A stretch of DNA of 64,000 nt from Marchantia polymorpha subsp. ruderalis (GCA_037833965.1 AP031354.1:17152001-17216000), one strand, 5' to 3'; numbered from the stretch's first letter, positions 33,017 through 46,000 are shown. Notes: generated by a model from the sequence alone, not told the origin. A program made the numbers and translations.

Positions 33017-34488
33017 AGAAGTTCATATGCCATTTTTGACCTAAACCCTATATTGTGAAGTTCTAGTCTAATTTCTGACAAATAACCAAAGGTAAACGAT
33101 AACATGCCCCCCTATAACCTAGAAAACTCACAAAAGGAATTTAGGAGCTCAAGCAAAATGATGTTTGTAACAACTGTACATTTCACCGTCTTTGTGGTCA
33201 CGTAAAACTTGGATGTTTTGTTTAGCACAAAGGATGATTCGGCTCTTCTACTACGATGTTTTTATATTTAGTAACATAGAAGTATTAAATTTACATATTG
33301 TGGCAAAATGTTAATAAACATAGCTTCATACCTCGCGTTCCAAAATTATGAAGAGTAAGTTCAATTCCTCATCGGTCATCAACGTTGTATGATTCTAATT
33401 ACTTGCAATGAGTACCCATTGCCTACCTTTAGATATGCGTAACACCTTTTACAAAATTCACCCATTCTAGCAATAATATTTTTTTTTTTAAAAATATCCA
33501 TAGTCTATAAGAACTTCTTCCTAAAGTTTATACACTGAACACGGTTTGATATAAAAATAGATTTGAAGTAAAAGATATTATGAGTTTATTTGATATGATA
33601 GAAACAAGATTGTTTTTTGTAAAAGTTTAATATAGAAGATAATTTAAACACATTACTTTCTTCTATTTTCAAGATAATAATATGATTAATCATTTCTGGC
33701 CTCAGACGTATTTGTATATAATAGAAACAAAAAAATTTAGTAATCTGAAACACGTGAATCAAATATGACTTATAATAAAATGTACTTGTTCATTCTCTTC
33801 ATTACGGAAGTGATCTGCTTGAGAAGGGAGACGTTTGCAGATGGGAGAAGGGGATTTTTGTGCGTAGATATTTAAGTATAAGTCATCTCTTCCATGACAT
33901 TTCCTCTTCTCTAGTGTTAAATATTGGAACAAATAAAATCTTCCTGACTACCGAAAGAGGTTTAAATACTTTTCTTCAGTCAAGCCTGGTGAATCGATCA
34001 ATATTTAAGTACTTAACAACGCGCAGAAAATTGAAGCTATAAATCCACGAAATGAAGTAGGTTATCTTCAAAGGCAGATACATGATGATTCATGCAAACA
34101 TTTTAAAACACTCATGCAATTTACATGTAACGTACCTTTGGGAATCGAAAACTGAACCCCCGCCCGTTATATCTGCCGTTATAAGGAGTTTTCGATCGAA
34201 GGTTTTATACATTTCTCTGCAATGCTATTTCAAGCCCTCCATGTTCTGTCACTGGCAAACATCTTGTTAATTGGAAGCTTTGACTACACATTGGTAGGCC
34301 AAACGCAAATGTTTATGGAGAGCGATCTTTATAGTGTAACATCTCGCAGAATGCATGGCAATTGCCTGGCACATGCACCTAGTGCGAATTCCCAAACTTT
34401 TTCGGTCAATGCATGTTTACAGCAAACTGAAGCACGGAAGCACTGAAGCACTGTAAAGGACCTCTTCATTCTTCTGGTGGAGACTGGA
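33017..34488. other. AT-rich intergenic DNA of U2 left of the insertion
   Basis: Matches U1 7352-8805 with scattered substitutions and small indels. No gene is recognised. Confidence 0.6.
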
Positions 34489-34493
34489 TATCA
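34489..34493. repeat. Target-site duplication, left (tatca)
   Basis: Identical to 37970-37974 and present once at the empty site in U1 (8806-8810). Confidence 0.9.
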
Positions 34494-35503
34494 TGTAATA
34501 ACCCACTAAAGGCTAAAACTGCAATATAGTGGTAGAAAGGTCGATCCCACAGGGACAGAGGAACACACAGGGTACAAAGTGTCACGTTTTAACAGACTAT
34601 TGAGGAGTTTGAATTCTCAGGCAACTGTCACTTCCAGAAATACTGCAAGTGTTCACTCGGAGCGCACTCGGAGGTCGCACAGTGCAGCGTAACACACACA
34701 CACACACACACCTGAAACTACAGAAACACAACCCAGAGATCCGTTAGGACCTCTACTTCAAGATTTCAGGGGGAAAGTCTCTCGCGAGCACACTCGGCAG
34801 AGCTGCGGGCAGTGACTTCCAACTCCGGCTTTTACAACACTTCCACTAGCTTGCTGCTAGTGTAGGAAACCCGGTTTGGACTGCCTACTTCGGATCGAAG
34901 TCACTCCTACGCGGTGAACAACACTCTCAACTCACAAAACGCGCAGAGAACACAGGTCCGCACTGAAGGACTCACTGTGAAACATTCCAGTAACACAACA
35001 ACAGTCTATTGAAGAGTTTGAATTCTCAGGCACTTGTCATTCCCAGAAATACTACAGGGGTTACCCTCAAGGCACCTGCTGCAGCGTAACCTGAATTTAC
35101 AACCAAGGCTTACACGAAGTAGCAAAACTTCACTTTGGCATTCAGGGGAAAAATCCCAAGGGAGTACAATCAGAAAGAAACACTCGAAGGTGTAGGGGCG
35201 AAACTGTTCAAGTATCTAACTAGTCACTGGCTCTGAGCATCGGCAGTCACCCGCAGGTGCAGTTCCGAACTACTCAAGTCTCTAACCAATGGACTAGCTC
35301 TGAACATTCGGCCGAAGGCCTTCAGCTACAAAATGCGGAACGCTAAGTTGTAACTCCTCGTGCGTGGTGACAGAACTCAAGGACACAAACACGCAAAGGA
35401 AATGGGTTCCTGATCTGCACTTCTGATGGGAAAGAACCCCAGGCAAAACGCCTGGAACTATTTTATACCTTCTAAGTCCTACCTAGCACTACACTGCACT
35501 ACG

Positions 35504-36724
35504 CTACACGCCTGCACGGAACCACGCTACACTACACTCCGCGGAACCTGTACTACGTCTCCTGCGCGTCTGACTGCCGCGCACTAACTCCCTACCCTGC
35601 CAATCTTCCGCTCGACTGCGCAGTCCCAAACGCTGCAACGCCGCGGACACCTCCACTTCGAGGGCGGACATGGTATCCTGTGCCTTCGACAGAAAGGCAT
35701 CGAGCTTCTTCGCTACCTTCCGCCGACTCCTACTGTCGCCTGACAACAACCCGGCTGCGCGCAATTCAAACTCACGCAGTGTGAGTTTCTCCTGCGCCTT
35801 CACTTCCCAGTGGGCGTAGCCCTTGAGACAGTGGGCGACACGCCTCGCCGTCTCCACCTTCGTGCGATCCGCCTCCTTCCTGCGATCCTCTTCAATTATC
35901 ACTAATTGCGATTCGGCTTCAGCACGTTGCGCTCTCAATTCGCCACACTCTGACTGTAACCAGCGGATTAACTCTTCATCCGCCTGCCGTGCGAGCTGAC
36001 ATTGTTCCAACAACCGCGTCTGTCGCACGAGCTCCTCTGACAAAATCCGATTCTGGGCCTGCTCAGAAATGAGTGCTTCCTTGACCTTCACCTGCTCCTT
36101 GGTGAGCTCGTCCAGTTTCTCATCCTTCATCTTCTCGGAGTGCTTGTAGAATTTCTGATTAAGCTTATACTGACCCCACAAGCATGCATGCTTCTCCTTC
36201 AATTCCCTCAACTCCTGGTCCACTCTAGCTAATAGCTTGCTGGTGTGGACTTTAGTGCGAGTCCGCCTGCGCACTAATTCGATGTAAGATCCCGGCTGGA
36301 GTGGGTCGGCGTATTTATCGACCTTGCGATCCAAGTACCTCAGCAACGGAATCACCTGCTCGGAGAGCGCCGCCGCCGGCGCTCCAACAATTTCCTCCTC
36401 CTCCTCCTCGGTGTCTTCTGCTCCTGACATTTCTTCCGTGGAGCCTTCGTCGTCATCATCCGAGTGGAGAATTTCAGTCGCCATTGATTGCGTCGGCGAC
36501 TGCCCCGAGTGGGGCTGCCCGAGTTTCTTTCTCTCTCGGCAAACTTTAATCGCCCTCAATTCCAAATCACGCGCATTCACTTCTCCCTCAATCAACAAGA
36601 AATCTCCTGTGCGACGACGTCGAGAACGTTCAGCAGCCAGCAGATGGATGCGCGCAGCGCGCACAAGAGATTGGAATCGCGAATTCAAGAATGGGACGTT
36701 CTCCGCCGCTCGGTCGAAGGTCAT
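35504..36724 (-). CDS. 406-codon coiled-coil ORF inside the LTR-type insertion
   Basis: A long ATG-initiated frame on the element's sense strand. The N-terminal ~80 residues are basic, followed by an acidic Ser/Asp/Glu tract (about 85-120). A long region (about 165-330) is rich in Leu, Glu, Lys and Gln with heptad-like spacing, as in a coiled coil. The C-terminus is Arg-rich. I see no protease, reverse transcriptase, integrase or zinc-knuckle motif. A 406-codon frame inside an LTR is unusual. It could be a gag-like or accessory ORF, or a captured host fragment. No family is recognised. Confidence 0.5.
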   Translation of the reverse strand: MTFDRAAENVPFLNSRFQSLVRAARIHLLAAERSRRRRTGDFLLIEGEVNARDLELRAIKVCRERKKLGQPHSGQSPTQSMATEILHSDDDDEGSTEEMSGAEDTEEEEEEIVGAPAAALSEQVIPLLRYLDRKVDKYADPLQPGSYIELVRRRTRTKVHTSKLLARVDQELRELKEKHACLWGQYKLNQKFYKHSEKMKDEKLDELTKEQVKVKEALISEQAQNRILSEELVRQTRLLEQCQLARQADEELIRWLQSECGELRAQRAEAESQLVIIEEDRRKEADRTKVETARRVAHCLKGYAHWEVKAQEKLTLREFELRAAGLLSGDSRSRRKVAKKLDAFLSKAQDTMSALEVEVSAALQRLGLRSRAEDWQGRELVRGSQTRRRRSTGSAECSVAWFRAGV

Positions 36725-36829
36725 GGTCGGCTCCTGCTCGTGAAGAACGTCTCACTTGATGGCCGCGCCGGCTTAACGCTAGAACGGTCTTCGCTCTCAC
36801 GCGCGGCTTCACGCTCCGCCGTCGTCGAT

Positions 36830-37560
36830 TAAACTCTCACGCTCGAATTGGCGGATTTGAACTCCGCGAGCGTATTACCCCGCGGACATGCGGGCGTAGC
36901 GCCGAAGGCGAGTTTTCCGCCTTGCGCGGTACACTTGTTCGTACCGCCCCTCGGCCAATCCCCCTCTGCCTTGACGCGTGTGTCCGCATGTCGGACAAAA
37001 GTTCAACTCCTGCCTGTACGCAGGCAGGAGCCTCGGCGGATTCTCCGCCGGCGCGGAACTTGAACATCCTCCTGTGCACAGGCGTTCGCCTGTGCGCAGG
37101 CGAATTCCGTGCGCGGCGTCGCGCTGGCGCGGAAGGCGTTGACCGTGGTCAGCCGTCTCCGTCCAGTCTGTCCGTCCCTTGTCTCTTCGTCGGCGCTTCC
37201 GCCGCCGCAACTCCGTCCGTCCAAGAGCGCATCCACCCGTGCCGTCCGCATGGTCCGTACCGATTTGATTACTCTGGCGGCTCTTCCTCCGTACGCGGCG
37301 CGGTGCTGGCGCGGAAGGCGCCGTACACGTTCTACCTCACAAGGCGCATTTCTTGGGCCCAAGGCGGATTTTCCGCCGACGCCGAAGCGCCTGTGCACAG
37401 GCGGTCGCCTGTGCGTAGGCGGACTTCGCGCCTCTCCTAACCCTACTTCGCCTGTGCACAGGCGAACGCCTTCGCCCGCGCATAGGACAAAACTTGATTC
37501 CCCCTTCCGCGTAGGCGGAATTCGCGCCGGTGGCGAACTCTTTCCGCCGTAGGCGACCGT
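36830..37560. repeat. GC-rich palindromic tract within the insertion
   Basis: Repeated short palindromes built on gcctgtgcacaggc and cgcctgtgcg/taggcg recur near 37071, 37389 and 37447, with related forms near 37012. This GC content and CpG density contrast sharply with the AT-rich host DNA around the element. It lies upstream of the ORF in the element's sense orientation and could be its promoter or structured leader. Confidence 0.6.
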
Positions 37561-37969
37561 CTCCGTTTCTTCCAATAGTGATAACTCCCTAAGTACTCAT
37601 CCGTTCCAAGCGTTCTTGGGCTCGTTGGAATCAGTGCGTCGAGCTCTTTCCAACGGGACCCTAACTTGGTCAAGGCGCCCGAGGGTTGACCTAATTATGG
37701 AGGGTTTCCCTACCGCCGCGGACATCCTCCGAAGGCGGGTTTTGCGCCTTGCGTCGTAGGGGTCCTAACTGCAGAGCTCGCAGGGAGGGTGGTGCCTGTC
37801 CTTACTGCTGCACCCCAAATCCCAGATTCTACAAGATCCCTCGAGAATCCCCGCGATCTTCCGGATTCACTCCGTTTTGATGTACCGAAGGCTATTTACA
37901 ATGCTGCCAGGATACAGTTTTCCAAAAATGTTTTAATTTCCTCAAAATTGCCAAAAGTGGGGTACCACA

Positions 37970-37974
37970 TATCA
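37970..37974. repeat. Target-site duplication, right (tatca)
   Basis: Right copy of the 5-bp duplication that brackets the LTR-type insertion. Confidence 0.9.
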
Positions 37975-40074
37975 ACGGCAACTTATTTCGAGATTTCATG
38001 TCTCTTCTCACACAGGACAAGTCTAGGACGAAACCAGCTCACGAAATCTCCTATTTTTTCTCCATCTTTCGATTCCCCCTTCGCATGATCCCGACGTCAT
38101 CCAGAGAGCCCTTACGATCTTCAAAGGACTCAAAATCCTAAACAGAAACAGAATGGAAGGTGAAAGACGGAGTTACCTGCAGCAAGAAACGAAGAAATTC
38201 TCCTTACATGAATAATCTACACTCCTTGACACAGTTTCCAAGAGTTTCAGATGCCCAATGTTGAGAAGACGTCCGGCAGGATGCGGAATCAAATGAGTAA
38301 CCAGCTACCCTCGCCTACATAAATATATTTGCTATAATTGAAGGTACGTGAATCAATATTTTACTGCCATTGACTTTGAGTGCTCAAGAGTCGAAGAAAT
38401 TTATATGAATTATTCATGCGATTTGACAGAAGTCATCGATACGAAGTTCCTAATAATCTGGGACAATTGTAGCAATACTAGCAAACAAAGAAATTCTACT
38501 CCGTTCAATCATGAATAACAAGAATAACAACAAATCTTCAAGTTTTCAGTTACTTCTCCATTTTCTCGAGTGAACATTCATAGTCCTTCATACATGTATA
38601 AAACTGGATCATCCGGATGTGTGTCGACTTTTGGATCTTTGAAATTTCCATACCACTAAATAAAACATTATGTCTTATTTTAAGAAGTACGATCTTTCAG
38701 TTACATTCACGTGGAGCTCATTTCCACAAAATCATCCTTTTTGTGTCCCGTATGATGATAGTAAAAGACAAGACTAGGTTCTTAGAGTATACACAACCTT
38801 TAGATTCGTCTACAGATACTTGTTATAGAATGTTCACCAATATATTATCCAATTTTTCTCTCTTTTGCTCCTGCATTTCAACACAAGTACATCACTCCTG
38901 AGGTATGATTCCATTTCTTCACATAGTCACCCATTGCAATCGCATCTATTTTGACTTCAACAATCAAGCAAGGCAAGAAGTGAGGCTATCTTTAATAATA
39001 TTCTTTCAAGAGTATAGGGAAGCATCTTAGATTTCAAACCCCGTTGCAAAAGTTCATAAGGCATTTGATACAGATCATAAACCGAAAAAAAGGTTTGTTA
39101 AAAATCTTGATTTGTTAGGAAGTATGAAAGTTGAACTTTTATAACGAAAAAAGCATGTAATGCATGGTGCGTGGAATCAAAATTGGTGGCACACTGCATC
39201 CAACAGTCAGTCAATTAAAGGGTGGGATCTATGTAAAGGTACAAAGTGGACCGAACTTCGATCATGTGAGATGGTCCACACTCTTTTCTTCATATGTCTA
39301 GTGGACCTATTCAAACGCTTTCGATTGGGAAGTTTGTGAACATATTCCAGAGGTAATGTGATCTCTGAAATAGCAACATCTTTTTCTTACCAGCACCAGC
39401 CTCAGTGGTGACCAAGTGTAAGTGGATCCATTATATTATTAAGTGTGGTAATGAGTAGCTCAAATATTTTACATGCAAGAACGAAATATCAGAAACATCA
39501 GAAATCGGAATGAACAGAGGTGAAACAGTAAATTTAAATGAATATTACCACTCGTGAAAGCAAGAGATGGCTGAAGATCTGTTCCAGTGTCAATGACAGT
39601 CAGCCGTGTAAAGTTATCACCCAAAAAGCTGCTTGGCCCCTAGACTGCAACATACAATATCAATAGGCTCTAGGAGTGCGTTTCCCAGAAAGATCTTGCC
39701 GTTCTCGCCGCTTCTCTCTCCTCCTTGTGCATGAGAGCAGAGTCGGACGGAGAGAGAGCGAAAACAGTTTGCAACTTTGCATTGGATCTGGACTTGTTGT
39801 AGGTGGACCCAGAAGCAGTCAGTGCAGCTTAACCTCTTTACTAACCTCCGGAAAAGAATAATTTGATGTCTTAAAAATATCCAGCCTTATTCGGATGAGA
39901 AAAGCCAAAGTGAATTTTGGTTGTCTTTACAGCAACTGCTTGTGATCTGAGCTTCATATAACCGTGAATGCATACAGATCAATAAAATCAAACGTTCAGT
40001 GTAAACTCAGTAGATGCCCAATCAAACGTCTGACTTTTGGAACTCGAATGTCATAACCTAAAAGTTGTCTCAGA
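37975..40074. other. AT-rich intergenic DNA of U2 right of the insertion
   Basis: Matches U1 8811-10933. ORF 38617-38901 (94 codons; U1 9464-9748) is open in both copies but unrecognised and AT-rich. I see no supported gene. Confidence 0.55.
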
Positions 40075-40521
40075 GTGGTGTTGTCAGCTAGCCTTTCAAA
40101 CCAGACGCGTACCTTGCAAATCTTCGACGCCAAGCATAATATTCCTTTCGCAAGGCACTGGAGAAAGCATAAAAATTCTTGTGAATGGCCGTTAACCCAA
40201 AACCTGGTCAAACAAAGATCAGAAAGTAGGAAACTTCATCGTGATGAATTTACGCAAGCGAGTTGGACTCCGGAAGCTCGACGAATAAAACAATTCAAGC
40301 TCGTACAAATACGAGCTCGAATTGACTTATTCGCATTAGCCCGCACCAATCGAGCGGTTCGTGCTTTCCTTTCTTCATGTGGTGCTCGCATAGAGAAAGA
40401 AAATCATGTTCCACGTAAGGACGATGTATCTTTTCGGATCCACCTGCCTCTGGAAGAAGAGAAAAAGTTTCTCTGCCTATATTTGCGCGACATCCAACGA
40501 TTGAGTCAAATAATCGTCTGA
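40075..40521 (+). CDS. 148-codon open frame without ATG, unrecognised (U2 copy)
   Basis: Same frame, length and stop as 10934-11380. Starts at GTG with no nearby in-frame ATG. The differences from U1 that I could see are all amino-acid changing. If real, it is an internal exon. Confidence 0.25.
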   Translation: MVLSASLSNQTRTLQIFDAKHNIPFARHWRKHKNSCEWPLTQNLVKQRSESRKLHRDEFTQASWTPEARRIKQFKLVQIRARIDLFALARTNRAVRAFLSSCGARIEKENHVPRKDDVSFRIHLPLEEEKKFLCLYLRDIQRLSQIIV

Positions 40522-43020
40522 AAGTAGAGGACCAATAACGTTAGCCATGAGAGTTTCATCTCGTTTGAGAAGCCCTCACTTTTCATATGAAAGAAGGCTT
40601 TGCCTTGGCCATGAGCTTGTTGATGCTGTAGATCTGGTGGTGGACCAAGGAATCTACTCAAGCATCACTCCGAGTCTTTGATCATGGCACAAGATGATAA
40701 TGGGCTCCCGAGATCTGAATTTCTACAGAGGCGCACATACTGTTGATCATTCCATCCAGATTTGTGTATCCAGTACCGGAAATCTAGATCTCGTTCATGC
40801 AGTTGTTAGGTAGACTCGGAAAAATCTTTCAGCAGGGCCATACAACATTCTCCCACGAAGAGTATCTGCAAAAGTAAGTTAAGGCGATGAACGGGTAAGG
40901 ACCAAAAGACGATGGGGTTGCAAAAAGACAGTGGGGTTCCTAGGTCGTTCGATCGATCCGAGGATCGAGAATCAAATGCCTGCCAGTTCTTGCAAACAGA
41001 CTAAAATCTTCAGCCTTATTTGACAGAGGTTGGCCTATGGCTACACGCGTAATTCCGGAAGGTGCACGCCGCGACAAATAACCTCCAAACGGATCGGATC
41101 CATCGCATAATTGACAGTAAAATGGATATAGAACGGAGGCACCGGACTGGACAGGCGAGGGCGAGGCAGGACTACGCTTGCGGTGGACAAGAAGGACAGG
41201 CACAAATCAGTTTTCCGAAATTATTAGGCCTGTCCCCTGAATTACGTGGCGTTTAGACGGAGAAGGAGCCGGGACGGCCCTTCCCTGCTCCTGCAGCGGA
41301 CCAGCAGCAGGAGGAGGTGATTTGGATGCGAAGTCCCATCGCTCATGGATCGAACTGCCAAGACCCCTTCCCCTCTCCGTGCCCGGAACCATGCACCCTC
41401 GCAGGTAAACTCGCAACTGCGGAATTGCGGAAATGCGCAAATGCGGAAATTCCCACATCGACAAAAACGTGGGAATGATTCCCACCTTCCACCTCCGCCT
41501 CTCGCTCGCTCCGCGTCACATCCCAACAGTAGGTTCTACGACGAGCCGGGGCCCTGGACTGCACGATGATCGAAATAGACCGCGCAGAAAGGTTCTTCTT
41601 ACAATGATCATTTTCCAAACCGCCTGCCGCGCTCCTCCTGCTAAATTCGAAGCTTCCACGAACATCGGCCATCACTTCCGAACTGCACTCGGCTCGCCGG
41701 TGCGGTCGCCCGTATCGTACTCCTCCAGGCTTTCCTCCGATATCCGGAACCTCCGATATCCACCGCCCGCCAAGAGCTCCCACTTTCGTGCTCCGATGTC
41801 CTGTCAGAGCCCGTCGGCCTCGTCGTCTATCCGGGCGCTCCCGTGTCCGCCTCCAGATTTAGCCGCGGTTAGAGGCGTAGCGGCGGAGCTTTCGTCCGCT
41901 TCTCGACCTCCCGAGCAGCGTAGTCAAACGGGAGCAGCGTAGTCAAACGGCCCTGGACTCCACGATGATCGAAAGAGACCGCGCGCAAAGGTTCTTCTAA
42001 GTTGTCGACTCTGCTCGAGTTGCGCCTTTGCTTCCTTTCGACGTATATTTTCACACTTTCAACTGCAACTACAATAAGACTACTTCTACGTATCAATTTT
42101 GGTACCAAACACTTCTTCATAGTTTCTGTAGTTTATCTAGACACAAACCTTATCGCCCGCATAACCATCTTGACTATACTCTTTTTTGCAATTATAGACT
42201 GCCAGATTGATTGGGAAGAGAGAACTTTAGGGACCAAGCGAGAAATTAGTGTGGATACATCGAATAGTGCCGGCTTGAATTTTTAACTGACTCTAACACG
42301 TATTAGCGCGCACAAAAAACGAGGAATTAAGCGATCATTGTGGAGAGCTGCAGCGACGAATAATGACAATAATTCAGATGTGAACTAATTTGAGTTCAAT
42401 AATGATCACCAATCAAATATATAATAATTCATCTTTGATCCATGAAATATCAGATTTTTTACAAGTTATGACATACAGCTGCGTTGATTATCCAAGACCT
42501 ACTGCAAACTAATTTTGCGTTTCGAATTCTTGTGATCATATAGTTTGATACCCTAACCCTCAATCATCGCCGCTTTTTAAATACTCTTAATCTGAAGAAT
42601 GGAATTTACGCATACACTAATTAGGCTACCTTGGTTAACTTACCACGCTGGGGTTAATGTCTAACCTTTGTGTAGCGTTTTCTGCCAACTTTGTAAACTA
42701 AACTCTAAACCCCGAACCTGTGTCAGGGATGCAGTCAAGGCCTCTCTGAAGTCTGAAAACATGTCGTTGCTACTTTTTTCCCGATTTCGCTCGGATTACG
42801 CTCGGATCACGTCTCGAAATTGTCAGTGACGTAGACATCAGATTATTCATGTGCTCCACGTGCGGACATTTTGCGGAGCTTGGCGCAGAAGAGTACGGGA
42901 CGTCTGTGTGATAGAGATTCGTGAGAAGGGTTCAGTTTTCTTGTCACATGGTTCGTCTAGATGTGCGCGAGCAATTTTGCCCTGAAGATTAAATTCTTGC
43001 CTGCTGTTTAGGGGGCAACG
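40522..43020. other. Intergenic region with GC-rich block (41.2-42.0 kb), U2
   Basis: Counterpart of 11381-13904. It has the same direct-repeat pair (near 41550-41598 and 41949-41998). The telo-box of U1 is mutated here (aaactctaaa near 42705), while CCCTAACCCT near 42552 is kept. ORFs on both strands are compositional. Confidence 0.6.
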
Positions 43021-46000
43021 ATGTTTCAGGTGGAGCGCTGGCTGGGAGGAGAAAGTCGGAAGCATGGTTCTCCATTACTATTAGATCGTTTGAATGCCAG
43101 AGCTCGGGAGCGGGCTGCTCTGCTTCCGCTTAGAGAGAAAGCGGAAGGTTCTTCTCCAGGTAACAGGGAGAACGTCTCGAACAAGGATTCTGATCCTGCA
43201 CTGAGTAGAGATGAAAGCAAGGAGGGAGCCTCAGAGGTTGTAGGTGAGGAAGAATCTAATGCAGGGAGCGAAATTGAACCTCATACTAGGCGAAAAAAGC
43301 GAAAGCAACACCAGGAACACAAGGCAGAATTGGCAACCTTGATTGACCACGAAGCTCCTGATTCTGCTGTAAAGGTCAAAAAGCACAAGAAGCTGAAAGT
43401 CTCGGATACGACTGAAGAACATGTATTTCCTCTGGAAGCTCCTGCTTCTCCTGGAACGGAAGAACAGGAAAGGAAAGTGAACGATACTTTAACAAGTGAA
43501 GATAATATAGAGCGAGCGGAAGAGACTTCTGCAGCCGACATCGACAGAAGTGTCCCGGAGCTGGTTGAATTTCAAGTGTCCAAATTGGAGAAGAAACGAA
43601 AGAAAGAAAAGAGGTTGAAGATACGAAGAGGGGGCAATCTGGAACCAGGTGATGAACTGGTTAACGCAAGAGGCGTATCTGGAGAAGTAAGTCATTTTTG
43701 CACAGTCTCAGTATTATCTTTATTCATTCATATCCTCAACCGGTGATCGAGAAAGAGATGCATAAGTTCACAATTTGTCTGAAAAGGTGGATGTGATTGC
43801 AGATGGTGGCCCTTGGAAACAGATCAATGAAGAGGAGCCTAACAGTAAGTCCCTAGGGGTTCCGGATGAGGATGAGGAGCATGTAATTACAGAGAACACT
43901 GACGAGTTGAATGCACTCGGAGCGGACGATACTTCTCGGAATGAACCTGAATTTCCACAATTGAGAGGGATGTGGATAGAATCATGGGTCGTGATGTTAA
44001 TTTGGTTCCAGCAGAGTCGCAAGACCACGGGCCGGTGTTGCCATGGATGCGTGATCCGCTTGATATAGATACCTACAAGGCCACCTCCCTGAGACAAGTG
44101 CCTGGCTTGGACACCAGGTAGCCTTGCCGTCCGTCCGTTTGTAATAATCTTCTATCTGCCCAGCACTTGAAGTTTGTCTCGATGTCCAGCCGATGCGTTT
44201 CTCTTGGTGCGTTTCGAGTTACATTGCAGACTTCAAGATGCTTTCGAAGGCAGGAATACAGTCGTTGTTTCCGGTACAGATGGCCGTGTGGCACGAGACT
44301 GTGGGCCCTGGTTTAAGCGAGCGAGACGTCTGTGTCAGCTCGCCAACAGGCAGTGGCAAAACACTATCTTACGCATTACCCATCGTCCAAAAGGTATCGT
44401 CTCGGGTGATTCGTCTTCTTCGAGTTCTCGTAGTGCTCCCGACCAGGGATCTAGCTCCGCAGGTGAGGTTCTTTTGAAATGTAGTTTGGATGGTCTTTAT
44501 GTTGAGAATCTCTCCTATTTCGGGTCTATGTTTACTATTTGATTGTACAACTATGAGATAGAAAGGAGATCCATGCTGATGTATAAAAGTTTGGAATTCC
44601 TTGTTCACGTGCTTCAAAGATTCTGCTCATTTTCTGTACAGGACATTTCAAGATCGTGAAAACCAGGTAGTTAGCGCTACTTTAATCGATGGCTTTTATT
44701 GTTATGTATCCTCTAGTACCCATATTCGGCTGGCTTTCCAGTTCCTATATATCCGCTCAAGCTTCTCTTAAGGCCTTCAACCTTGGTAATCTCGTTTCTT
44801 CAGGTTAAAGCAGTCTTTGACACCATCGCACCAGCAGTTGGTCTCTCAGTGGGACTAGCTGTGGGACAAACGTCAATTGTAGCTGAAGCGGCTGAATTGG
44901 TTCAAATTCGTAAGTCGATGGTCCACAGTTTTGGAAAATCTGTGGCTGCAACTCCCGACCTTGCCGAAAGCCAAGTTGACATACTTGTTGCAACTCCAGG
45001 GCGCTTGATGGACCATATTCGAAATACGAAAGGGTTCACTCTTCAGCACCTACAATTTCTCGTGATTTTTTTCCGTGGTGAAACTATTGTCTTTGTTTCT
45101 CCATAGCGTCATCTTTCTACAAAGGCCGTGATGAGGCCAATATAGATTCTCTAAATTGTTTTATTTTATCAATTCGAACGATATGTCACAGAGGTTAACG
45201 AACTATTGGTTTGTCTGTCAGGTTGTTGATGAAACAGATAGATTGCTACGGCAATCTTACCAGGATTGGCTGCCAAATGTCTTGGCGTGTGTTTCTGCTT
45301 CTGGCCCGATGTTGTCTGGACTAGCGTTTCGAAACTCTCATCCTGGCTCAGTCCGCACCATTAGAAATTGGTACGGAATGTCCGGATTATATTCACATGG
45401 TTTGATCCTCTCGTTTGCTTATTTCTGTTGCTTCTGGTCATTTCATATCTATTCTCATAATATGAAAACCATCGTAATACGTCGCTGACACCCTGAGGCA
45501 AAAGGTGGACGCAACTACATGAATAATGAGCTTCACTGTAGAAAAAGCTGGGCATTAAGTTTTTAGCGATTACGTGCAGCTGTCTAGAAAGAGGAAATAG
45601 AGGCACTGCACTCCCACGATTGATGAAGATGGTGTTATCGGCTACCTTGACGAGAGATCCAGCAAAAATTGCACAACTTGGTCTTTTCTGCCCCATATAT
45701 GTGGCGCCTGGTGCTGCTGGCAACCGGTATCAACTACCAGAACAACTTAAGTCTTACAGGATGGTACGTATCTCTGTTCACACACGTTGCCACCATAACT
45801 TGTTGCTGACTCAATTTAGTTCACGTAGCCTTGGAGCTTGTGTTTGTTCAAACCTGCATCGCATGATCCGTAACAGAAATTGTTGTCCTGAACATCTTTG
45901 CAGGTCTGCAAACCGGGGGAGAAGCCCTTATATTTGGTAGCACTCTTGCAACAGCTTTGCAGCCAAACAACCGTTGTTTTCACTGCTTCTGTAGTGGCTA

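Larger units (their letters stand above)
34494..37969 (-). mobile_element. LTR-type insertion without internal region, probably a solo long LTR
   Basis: Read on the minus strand the element begins TGTGGTACCCC and ends GGGTTATTACA, the TG…CA ends of LTR elements. It is flanked by a 5-bp target duplication tatca (34489-34493, 37970-37974), and U1 has the single empty site (8806-8810). Near its minus-strand 3' end is ctgtgggatcgacc, a motif I associate with long LTRs of plant Ty3/gypsy Tat-Athila types. No second LTR, reverse transcriptase or integrase frame is seen, so a solo LTR of about 3.5 kb is the best reading. It carries one long ORF, a GC-rich palindromic stretch, and two degenerate ~400-bp direct copies (about 34592-34995 and 34999-35400). 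It is young: it inserted after the U1/U2 duplication. A non-autonomous element of another kind is the alternative. Confidence 0.7.

Noticed and set aside
34494-37969. DNA transposon with ~13-bp imperfect terminal inverted repeats
   Set aside because: The inverted match (TGTaaTAaCCCAC against TGTggTAcCCCAC) is weak, there is no transposase, and TG…CA ends with a 5-bp target duplication fit an LTR better.
38617-38901. 94-codon ORF conserved in both units (also 9464-9748)
   Set aside because: Near-identity of the units explains conservation; composition is AT-rich and no family is recognised.
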